A stretch of DNA of 41,376 nucleotides from assembly GCF_002276045.1 (NCBI RefSeq), contig NZ_NQMR01000082.1, positions 1-41,376 of the forward strand. Reading direction: 5' to 3'. Below the pieces are notes generated by a model. That model was given only the letters and a program-made list of their open reading frames with translations. It was not told the origin of the DNA and searched no databases. The stretch's first letter is position 1. The number at the start of each line of letters is the position of its first letter. Shown one piece after another: positions 34,623 to 41,376 of this stretch. The translations under genes were made by a program, and so were the position numbers. Source of the stretch: Pseudoalteromonas sp. NBT06-2. Its GTDB lineage: Bacteria; Pseudomonadota; Gammaproteobacteria; Enterobacterales; Alteromonadaceae.

Positions 34623-37600
34623 ATGAAAAATTACCTGAAACTATTTATGTTTCTGTCGGTTTTGTTTAGTAGCCTAATTCCTACTTATGCGAGTAATAAA
34701 ATAAATATTTTATTCATAAGCTCAGCGCATAGTAATAAATCTAAAGTTGATTTACTTAAAAAAGTTGCAAATCAACATCCATTATCGTGGGAAATCACGC
34801 ATAAATCAGCTAGAAGTTTAAAAGAGCTGTCAGAGGCAGAAGCACTTTTTAAACGCAATCAAGTAATCGTTTTTGATGGTGTGTCAGAAAGAGAATCGAA
34901 AAAAACATTTGAGCAATACTTACCAGCTGTAAAATCATCAAAAGCTGTGTTTTTTTCTCCAAGCTGGAAAACTGAATCAAATGCAAATAAAGGCATAGAT
35001 GAGCAACAACAGCAAGCATTAACACATTATTGGCGAAATGGCGGTAGAGCAAATTTAGATAATATGCTCAGCTTTATTTCGCAAAATGCACTTAAACTAG
35101 CAAATACAGATAATTTAAATGTAAAAGTGCCAATTATTTTTCCTATCAAAGGGGTTTATCACCCTGAGATGCCAAAACTGATAAAAGAAACTTTGGATGA
35201 ATATGTTACTTGGAGACCATTAAAAAAAGATAAGCCTACAATTGGTTTATTGTTTAACAGAGACAGTATTGAAATAGAAAAAACAGAATTAATTGATACA
35301 ACAATAGAAAGATTCGAGAATTTAGGAGTTCAAGTTATACCATTCTATTTTGAATTAGCCCGTGGTGCAAAACATTACGATGAAGCTATTTATCTGAGTG
35401 GTGAAGCGTCGCCAGCTGTTGATGTCATTATCAGTTTTAGAAATATTCACTGGGCAAATCAGCGTAAAGTAGAATTTGAAAAGTTTGGTGTGCCTGTACT
35501 ACAAGCTATGACATATTATTCTGGAGATAAAAAAACTTGGGAAAAAGACACTATAGGTGTTGATCCCAATATGATGGCTTTTACCTTAGTTTTACCAGAA
35601 ACAGCAGGTGTTACTGATCCTATGATAATCGCAGCAATGGATCGTAAAACGCAAAAATATGAGATTATCGACTACCAACTTGACCATTTAGTTAATAAAG
35701 CAATCAATCTTGCTAATTTGAAACACAAAGCCAATAAAGATAAAAAAATTACTGTTTTTGTTTGGGGTGATAAAGATATAGGTGCATCATTTTTAAATGT
35801 ACCACAAAGTTTAAGTTCAATAAGCAGTACATTAGCGGATAAAGGCTATTCAATAGAAAATCAACAAGATACATTTTTTATAGATAGGGTAAAAGACATT
35901 TTAGATCCCTTTTATAAAGATTATCAATTAGAACGTTTATTAAAAGAAGATCTCGCAGAGTTAATGCCGATTGATAGTTACCTAGCTTGGTTTAATACTT
36001 TACCAGCAGAGGTGAGAGAACAAATTAATAGTCATTGGGGTAAACCACAAGATAATTTTATGGCGATAAACCGCGATGGTAAAGATTATTTTATATTACC
36101 TAGAATTAGAAATGGCAATATGTTGGTTATGCGCCAACCACCGAGATCTGATAAATTAAATGATGAATCAGGTATGCTTCATCAAGGTATTATCCCAATT
36201 AATCACTTTTACTTGGCTTCATATTTTTATGCCAGAACTTTTTGGAACAGCGATGCCATAGTGCATTTAGGTACTCATGGTTCACATGAATATCTTGGTG
36301 GAAAAGAACGTGGTCTTTCAATGTACGATCAAGGAAACCTTGCTGTATGGGATATTCCGGTGGTTTATCCATTTATTGTTGATGATGTTGGTGAGGCAAT
36401 GCAAACCAAACGGCGAGGTCGTGCTACGGTTATTTCACATATGACACCGCCATTTGCAGCTGCAGGTCTTCATGGTGATATCTCAGTTTTACATGAGTTA
36501 ATGCATCAATACAATCAATTAGATCAAGGTGGCGTAAAAACCAAAACAGCGAAACAGATTAAAGAAAAATGTTTTTCTAGTAACTTGTGTAAAGATATCA
36601 GTTGGACGGATGAACAAATATCATCAGATTTTGATAGGTTTTATAATGAATTACATACACATATGGAATCACTTGCAACATCAACTCAACCGCTTGGTTT
36701 ACATACATTTGGTAGTTTAGCTGATATAGAGTTAGTGACATCAACACTTATTCAGATGCTTGGTAATGATTTTATTGCATTGGCGAGTGAGTTTGAACAT
36801 GAGAATTATCAAATTAGCCATGAAGATAATGATGAAGGTGAGCACAGTCATCATTTTCATTCACAACAAACTAATGTATCAGTTGACCAAGGTAATTCAG
36901 TTGTACCACTTTCAGATCAAGCTGGTTATAAAACCGCATTAAATTATATTGTTAAACATGTTTTAACAGAAAGTTCGACTGATCAACCTATTTCGTTTAA
37001 TAAAATTGATAAAAAACTACAAAAACATATTGAAACTGGACGTCAATATTATGCTGATATGAGTAAAATTCGTGAGCTTAAAAGCATGACCGATTTTTTA
37101 TCTGGTAAATATATTCCCGTTAAAACAGGCGGCGATCCAATACGTCACCCTGATTCCTTAGCAACTGGCTATAATTTATATGGATTTGATCCATCAAAAG
37201 TACCTACTAAAGCGGCTTATGAGCAGGGTATAGAATTGATCGATACTATGATCGCCAATCATTATCAAAAGCATGGAAAATATCCAGATAAAATGGCGTT
37301 TTCATTGTGGTCAATTGAAACTATGCGTCACTATGGCGTACTTGAGGCACAAGCCTTATATGCTATGGGTGTAAAACCTAAATGGTCACAAAGCGGTAGA
37401 GTGATAGGCATTGAAATTATCCCTTACTCAGAATTAAAACGTCCAAGAATTGATGTTGTGCTATCGGCTACAGGTTTATATCGTGATGCATTTCCAAATG
37501 TGATGATGCGTTTAGCTAAAGCGGTAGAGCAGGTTGCAAAACTTAAAGAAGACTCAAACCCAATTTGGAAAAATAGCGTCCGCATTAAAGATGAATTAAT

Positions 37601-38672
37601 TACGCAAGGTGTAGACCAAGAAGACGCAGAATACCTATCTACTGTACGTGTTTTTTCAAACGAATCAGGAGACTATGGCTCAGGTACGGACGAGCTGGCA
37701 TGGGCGAGTGATAAGTGGGATGAAGATGCCATTATTGCTGATAATTACATGAATAAAATGGGTTATTATTATGGCGCTGATCGCAGTAAGTGGGGCTTGA
37801 AAGTAAATAATGAACAGGGAGAAGCTATCAACCTGTACGGTAAACAGCTCTCAGGTACCGATATTGCATTACTTTCACGCTCTTCAAATGTATTTGGCAT
37901 GTTAAGCTCAGATGATCCATTTGAATACTTTGGTAGTTTAAGTTTAGCAGTCAGAAACTTAGATGGTAAAAGTCCAGATATGGTGATTGCTAACTTGAGA
38001 AGTGTGACCAATGCAATCGCGGAAGATGCAGGATTATTTATGGCAAAAGAGCTGAGAACCCGAGTGTTTCATCCTCGGTGGATAGAAGAAATGCAAAAAG
38101 AAGGTTACTCTGGTGCTGTTGCTTTAAGCTCTCGTATGGATAACTTTTTTGGTTGGCAAGTGGTTGATCCGAACCTCGTTCGTAATGATCAATGGGATGA
38201 ATATTTTGATATTTATGTCGATGATAAACTCAACATGGAATTAGATAAGTGGTTTGAGCAAGTAAATCCTGAAGCATTAGCGAGAATGATGGAACGCATG
38301 TTAGAAGCGAATCGGAAAAACTATTGGCAAACTTCTCCTGAGCGACTTAAAAAGTTGGTTGAAACTTATTCTGAATTTGCACAAAAATATGAGTTATATA
38401 TTGATAATGAGAAATTAAAACAACATGTAACAGATCAAGCTAAAAACTTTGGTTTAAATCCGCCTGTATTTGATGTTGCTAAAAATGTAGCAAATCCAGA
38501 TGCTGGCAAGGCAGCAAATATGGAGCAGGTAACAGGTCAGAAACTGGAAGAGGTTAAACAGCAAGCACTACAAAGTGATGATGACATTTTGTATATTATC
38601 TTCGCTCTTTTAGCCATTTTTTCAGCTGGATTTTTTATGGAGATCCGACCTAGAAAACTAATATCAAACTAG
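34623..38672 (+). CDS. exported CobN-family chelatase-like protein, HmuS type
   Basis: A 1349-residue member of the CobN/BchH large-subunit family. The N-terminus is a signal peptide (KLFMFLSVLFSSLIPTYAS). The CobN core is clear: WHETHER-type histidine motif HLGTHGSHEYLGGKERG (His548-Glu556), PRIDVVLSATGLYRDAFPNV, and FSNESGDYGSGTDELAWASD near the C-terminal third. A histidine-rich stretch EHSHHFH lies at 740-746. The C-terminus (about 1322-1340) is a membrane helix, so the protein is anchored with its bulk in the periplasm. Cytoplasmic CobN needs CobS/CobT, absent here. In Bacteroidota hmu operons the CobN-like HmuS acts on haem, reportedly removing iron. Position after HmuY supports that role. 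Substrate and direction of chelation remain inference. Confidence 0.85.
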   Translation: MKNYLKLFMFLSVLFSSLIPTYASNKINILFISSAHSNKSKVDLLKKVANQHPLSWEITHKSARSLKELSEAEALFKRNQVIVFDGVSERESKKTFEQYLPAVKSSKAVFFSPSWKTESNANKGIDEQQQQALTHYWRNGGRANLDNMLSFISQNALKLANTDNLNVKVPIIFPIKGVYHPEMPKLIKETLDEYVTWRPLKKDKPTIGLLFNRDSIEIEKTELIDTTIERFENLGVQVIPFYFELARGAKHYDEAIYLSGEASPAVDVIISFRNIHWANQRKVEFEKFGVPVLQAMTYYSGDKKTWEKDTIGVDPNMMAFTLVLPETAGVTDPMIIAAMDRKTQKYEIIDYQLDHLVNKAINLANLKHKANKDKKITVFVWGDKDIGASFLNVPQSLSSISSTLADKGYSIENQQDTFFIDRVKDILDPFYKDYQLERLLKEDLAELMPIDSYLAWFNTLPAEVREQINSHWGKPQDNFMAINRDGKDYFILPRIRNGNMLVMRQPPRSDKLNDESGMLHQGIIPINHFYLASYFYARTFWNSDAIVHLGTHGSHEYLGGKERGLSMYDQGNLAVWDIPVVYPFIVDDVGEAMQTKRRGRATVISHMTPPFAAAGLHGDISVLHELMHQYNQLDQGGVKTKTAKQIKEKCFSSNLCKDISWTDEQISSDFDRFYNELHTHMESLATSTQPLGLHTFGSLADIELVTSTLIQMLGNDFIALASEFEHENYQISHEDNDEGEHSHHFHSQQTNVSVDQGNSVVPLSDQAGYKTALNYIVKHVLTESSTDQPISFNKIDKKLQKHIETGRQYYADMSKIRELKSMTDFLSGKYIPVKTGGDPIRHPDSLATGYNLYGFDPSKVPTKAAYEQGIELIDTMIANHYQKHGKYPDKMAFSLWSIETMRHYGVLEAQALYAMGVKPKWSQSGRVIGIEIIPYSELKRPRIDVVLSATGLYRDAFPNVMMRLAKAVEQVAKLKEDSNPIWKNSVRIKDELITQGVDQEDAEYLSTVRVFSNESGDYGSGTDELAWASDKWDEDAIIADNYMNKMGYYYGADRSKWGLKVNNEQGEAINLYGKQLSGTDIALLSRSSNVFGMLSSDDPFEYFGSLSLAVRNLDGKSPDMVIANLRSVTNAIAEDAGLFMAKELRTRVFHPRWIEEMQKEGYSGAVALSSRMDNFFGWQVVDPNLVRNDQWDEYFDIYVDDKLNMELDKWFEQVNPEALARMMERMLEANRKNYWQTSPERLKKLVETYSEFAQKYELYIDNEKLKQHVTDQAKNFGLNPPVFDVAKNVANPDAGKAANMEQVTGQKLEEVKQQALQSDDDILYIIFALLAIFSAGFFMEIRPRKLISN

Positions 38673-38681
38673 TTATTATTT

Positions 38682-38716
38682 ACAATAAAGAACTGGTATT
38701 ACCAGTCCTTTATTGT
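38682..38716 (+). terminator. hairpin after the CobN-like gene
   Basis: ACAATAAAGAACTGGT (38682-38697) and ACCAGTCCTTTATTGT (38701-38716) form a 16-bp stem with one mismatch and a 3-base loop, 10 bases after the stop. The expected T-run is missing because the miniature element begins 2 bases later. Confidence 0.65.
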
Positions 38717-38717
38717 A

Positions 38718-38971
38718 GGGGCTGTTGATCTTTCGATATTACTTTTGCAGCGAATTGTAGGGCATTTATACAAGGTAGAGGCTTTGTCATGTGGTTGTTC
38801 CACATAAAAAGGCGATAACGCAGTAAAAATGCCCAACAAACGCTGTCCGAAGGGTTCGGCTAAAAGCATTTTATTCTTTGTTGAGTCGTATTTACTTAGA
38901 ATGACTATGCTACACACGACTAAAATGCTTTTATCTCGAACAAAATTTAACCCTGAAAGATCAACAGCCCC
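38718..38971. mobile_element. 254-bp MITE with TA target duplication
   Basis: Exact terminal inverted repeats of 17 bases (GGGGCTGTTGATCTTTC and its complement) are flanked by TA on both sides (38716-38717 and 38972-38973). There is no transposase; an internal minus-strand ORF is a by-product. The TA duplication suggests mobilisation by a TA-targeting (IS630/Tc1-like or IS5-subgroup) transposase. The solo end at 3411-3435 belongs to the same family. Confidence 0.8.
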
Positions 38972-38973
38972 TA

Positions 38974-39433
38974 GAGAACCGTTCAGTTTAAAATATAGTC
39001 ACCAGCGAGAGCTAAAATTTTCGTAGACTAGGAAAATTTTTGTAGGTCTAGTTATTCTCCATCAAGAAAATTTAACGCAGTATACGGAAATTTTAGCCTC
39101 ACCCGCAGGGAATGGCCAAAAATCACACATGCTACGTTGTATCAGCTCGAAATAGCCCGCTATTCCATTCACTAATACGCCTTGCCTAAAGCATTTCTAA
39201 TTCCAACTGAATCCTGCATCTTGAAGTGGTTTGGGTATAAACCTAAGTATTGAGATAGTGTTAACCTTTAAAGATATTTAGTTTTACTGAGTACAGATTT
39301 TTGCAGGTTAGAGTCATAAACTTCCAATCATAATATTGTCATATTTCTGTCGTTTTATTGTAATTTCTCTGTCATCAACAACTGTTTCTATTAGCCAATT
39401 ATTTTTACCCTTTCTTTTTTAAACGAGTTATAA
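38974..39433. other. gene-free repeat-rich region
   Basis: Holds an imperfect inverted repeat at 39011-39098 (arms GCTAAAATTTTCGTA and TACGGAAATTTTAGC, one mismatch) and the right end of the TATACCC dispersed element at 39177-39240 (CCTTGCCTAAAGC to TTTGGGTATA). The last 190 bases are AT-rich and should carry the promoter of the downstream lipoprotein. No gene is visible. Confidence 0.55.
39011..39098. repeat. 88-bp inverted-repeat element
   Basis: Arms of 15 bases, one mismatch, enclose 58 bases in which ATTTT and AAAATTT motifs recur. It lies beside the dispersed element end and may be part of a composite repeat unit. Confidence 0.5.
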
Positions 39434-41167
39434 ATGAAAAAATCAATAATCGCGCTTACTTTAATGTCTTTATTAATTGGCTGCAATCTAGATGGTGACG
39501 ATGGCAAAGATGGAAACAACATAGACACCCAGTTAAATGTTTCACTTATCGGTCGTGCTCAGCTCAATACTGAGTCCCCTGAGGGAGCAGCAGAAATTGT
39601 GGCATATCAAAAATCGTCACAAAAAGTGTATGCGATTAATAGTTCCGGTGATAAAGCGGTAGTTGAAATACTAACAACAAAAAATATTGATGCATCAGTG
39701 CTTATAAAAGATAGTGAGGGTGTTGTTAATAATACAAATATGCCAATTTTTCATACTATTGATTTATCTGCTAATACAAATGGTGATGCCAACAGCATTG
39801 CTATTTCAGATAGCGATGATTTATTAGCGGTTGCTATGGCTGCAAATACAGGTGAGCTGGGTAAAATTGCCTTTTATGATATATCAAATGATGTTCCCGA
39901 TTTTATAAAAAATGTTACTGTTGGTTACTTACCTGACATGGTTGCTTTTTCTCCTAATGGAGAAAAAGTGGTTGTTGCTAATGAAGGCGAACCAGTGGGG
40001 GATTATTCCGTTGACCCTGAGGGTTCTATTTCAATTATAGATATTGTTTCAGGTACGCCTAAAGATATTGCCACTTCGATTGATTTTAAAACGTTTAACG
40101 GCAAACAAGATCAATTAACTGAACAGGGGGTTATATTTTCAAATCCATCAGGTAGAACAATTAAAGGTCAGTTGATTGAAACCACTGTTGCAATGGATTT
40201 AGAGCCTGAATATGTTGCAATCTCACAAGATAACTCAAAAGCTTTTATTACGTTACAAGAGAATAATGCTTTAGTTACTTTAAACTTAAATGATAATTCA
40301 ATATCAATTAAAGGCTTAGGTTTTAAAGATTGGAGTGGTCTAGATTTTGATGCTTCAGATAAAGATGGTGGAATTAACTTTAAACAATATACTGGTTTAA
40401 AAGGTATGTACCAACCTGATTCAGTGGCTACCTTTAAGTGGCAAGGCTCTGACTATATTATTACTGCAAACGAAGGAGATGGTCGCAAGTACTTTTTTGA
40501 TGCCGAAAGTGAAAATGCTTGTTTAGTAGCTGGTGGATTAGACTTTGACGAAGATGATGGCTGCTTAGCATACAGCAATGAAATAAGAGCTGAAGATCTG
40601 ACATTAGCGGATAATTTTGATCACTTGAATAATGATGATATGGATATTGGTCGGTTAAAAGTATCTTCTGAGTTAGGTGATATAGATAATGATGGTGAGT
40701 TTGAGCAGTTATATACTTTTGGCGGCCGCTCTTTCACTATTTGGGATAGTAATGGGCTAGTTGTTTTTGATTCTGGTGATATGATTGATCGCATAACAGC
40801 ATCTATTCACGGTGAAGCATTTAATAATGATGAAGATGAAAATAAAGGGGATACACGTTCAGATGCAAAAGGCGCAGAACCTGAGGCATTAGCAATTGGT
40901 AAAATTGGTGATCGTACATGTGTTTTTGTTGGCTTAGAGCGCATGGCTGGTATTATGATGTTTGATATTACTAATCCATACAATACTAAATTTGTAAACT
41001 ACTTTATTAATAGAGGTACTACAGAAAAAGCTAATATTACAGGAGATTTAGCGCCTGAGGGTATGAAATTTGTATCTGCTAAAGATAGTCCAACTGGGAA
41101 AGCATTGCTGGTCATTGGTAATGAAATATCTGGAACAGTTGCTGTGTGGCAAATATCAGAGAAGTAA
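39434..41167 (+). CDS. choice-of-anchor I domain lipoprotein
   Basis: A 577-residue exported lipoprotein with lipobox LIGC and acylated Cys17, followed by an acidic linker (DGDDGKDGNN). The body is a beta-propeller-like choice-of-anchor I domain: PEGAAEIVAYQKSSQKVYAI, YLPDMVAFSPNGEKVVVANE, then GEPVGDYSVDPEGSISIID, EYVAISQDNSKAFITLQENN, and near the end FGGRSFTIWDSNGL and AKGAEPEALAIGKI. These proteins are found in marine bacteria, often beside phosphatase or esterase domains, but no catalytic domain is present here. The substrate is unknown; it could serve in surface binding or phosphate/calcium-linked metabolism. It is monocistronic with its own terminator. Confidence 0.85.
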   Translation: MKKSIIALTLMSLLIGCNLDGDDGKDGNNIDTQLNVSLIGRAQLNTESPEGAAEIVAYQKSSQKVYAINSSGDKAVVEILTTKNIDASVLIKDSEGVVNNTNMPIFHTIDLSANTNGDANSIAISDSDDLLAVAMAANTGELGKIAFYDISNDVPDFIKNVTVGYLPDMVAFSPNGEKVVVANEGEPVGDYSVDPEGSISIIDIVSGTPKDIATSIDFKTFNGKQDQLTEQGVIFSNPSGRTIKGQLIETTVAMDLEPEYVAISQDNSKAFITLQENNALVTLNLNDNSISIKGLGFKDWSGLDFDASDKDGGINFKQYTGLKGMYQPDSVATFKWQGSDYIITANEGDGRKYFFDAESENACLVAGGLDFDEDDGCLAYSNEIRAEDLTLADNFDHLNNDDMDIGRLKVSSELGDIDNDGEFEQLYTFGGRSFTIWDSNGLVVFDSGDMIDRITASIHGEAFNNDEDENKGDTRSDAKGAEPEALAIGKIGDRTCVFVGLERMAGIMMFDITNPYNTKFVNYFINRGTTEKANITGDLAPEGMKFVSAKDSPTGKALLVIGNEISGTVAVWQISEK

Positions 41168-41185
41168 ACAACGTATTTTATCAAA

Positions 41186-41213
41186 ATATAAGGCATTTTT
41201 TTATGCCTTATAT
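41186..41213 (+). terminator. hairpin terminator
   Basis: Perfect 11-bp arms ATATAAGGCAT (41186-41196) and ATGCCTTATAT (41203-41213) close on a loop of six T residues, 18 bases after the stop codon. There is no T-run after the stem, so it may also serve as a 3' stabiliser. Confidence 0.6.
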
Positions 41214-41220
41214 TCAGTGT

Positions 41221-41376
41221 TATCGCAGCTTAAAAGTTTAGATATTAGAGCAGTGCAGGTGCATATTACCGGTCCATCTTCTTTTAAGGGAGTTATACCC
41301 ATAATACTTTAAAATGCGCGATTTCAGCGAGAATTAAACTCGTATCTTGAAGTGACTTGGGTATATATACCCATCA
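41221..41376. repeat. dispersed element copies at the right edge
   Basis: 41239-41291 matches the interior of copy A (14811-14862). It is followed by TATACCCATAATACTTTAAA and CGCGATTTCAGC (a left end), then CGTATCTTGAAGTGACTTGG and GTATA (a right end), then TATACCCATCA, the beginning of a further copy cut by the window edge. Confidence 0.6.

Noticed and set aside
34623..38672. Reading the CobN-like gene as part of cobalamin biosynthesis
   Set aside because: No other cob gene or CobS/CobT is present, the protein is exported and membrane-anchored, and its neighbours are haem-related.
38699..38917. 72-codon minus-strand frame inside the MITE
   Set aside because: It is formed by the repeat itself, including both inverted ends, and has no independent support.
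1..41376. CRISPR arrays, tRNA or rRNA genes, prophage
   Set aside because: No regularly spaced direct repeats, cloverleaf-type or rRNA-like sequences, or phage structural genes were seen.

Overview
The window looks like chromosomal DNA of a marine, probably cold-adapted gammaproteobacterium of the Alteromonadales, most likely Colwelliaceae-like (Colwellia or Thalassotalea type). This is inferred from the strongly AT-rich sequence, the gene repertoire (MltC, RhlE, TorF-type porin, TonB receptor, DUF1653, choice-of-anchor I lipoprotein) and many short dispersed repeats. The species cannot be fixed from sequence alone. I see no rRNA, tRNA, CRISPR array or phage.

Layout. 1-6.4 kb: an IS630 relic, the lipoprotein murein transglycosylase mltC, a CHMI-type isomerase, the RNA helicase rhlE and the zinc-ribbon protein yjdM, interspersed with four decayed small genes. 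6.4-14.5 kb, minus strand: a choline-to-glycine-betaine locus, betI-betB-betA, then a short BCCT transporter, a TorF-like porin and a class III aminotransferase, with a palindromic BetI operator upstream. 14.5-18.1 kb: repeats, a chemotaxis receptor broken by two frameshifts, and an IS200 relic. 18.1-21.7 kb: an orphan sensor histidine kinase, an AsmA-like protein and a DUF1653 protein. 22.3-29.3 kb: a secreted metzincin-like metalloprotease, then a membrane-anchored serine beta-lactamase-like protein divergent from a ToxR/CadC-type membrane regulator. 29.3-31.2 kb: an IS110 relic, repeats, a large perfect hairpin and a GNAT acetyltransferase. 31.2-38.7 kb: a haem-acquisition locus. 38.7-41.4 kb: miniature elements and a choice-of-anchor I lipoprotein.

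The most interesting system is the 31.1-38.7 kb locus: TonB-dependent receptor, HmuY-family haem-binding lipoprotein and an exported CobN-family protein, in the order of a Bacteroidota hmuRYS set. A good Fur-box match sits directly upstream of a -35/-10 promoter. The CobN-like protein has a signal peptide, a histidine-rich stretch and a C-terminal membrane anchor, and no CobS/CobT partner is present, so it more probably strips metal from haem in the envelope (HmuS type) than inserts cobalt. No HmuTUV or ExbB/ExbD/TonB gene is in the window. Miniature elements sit between hmuY and the CobN-like gene and directly on the hairpin after it.

A second theme is decay. At least five reading frames differ from an intact frame by a single base, often in a homopolymer, and one has an in-frame stop. 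This is either real pseudogenisation or residual assembly error, and raw reads would decide.
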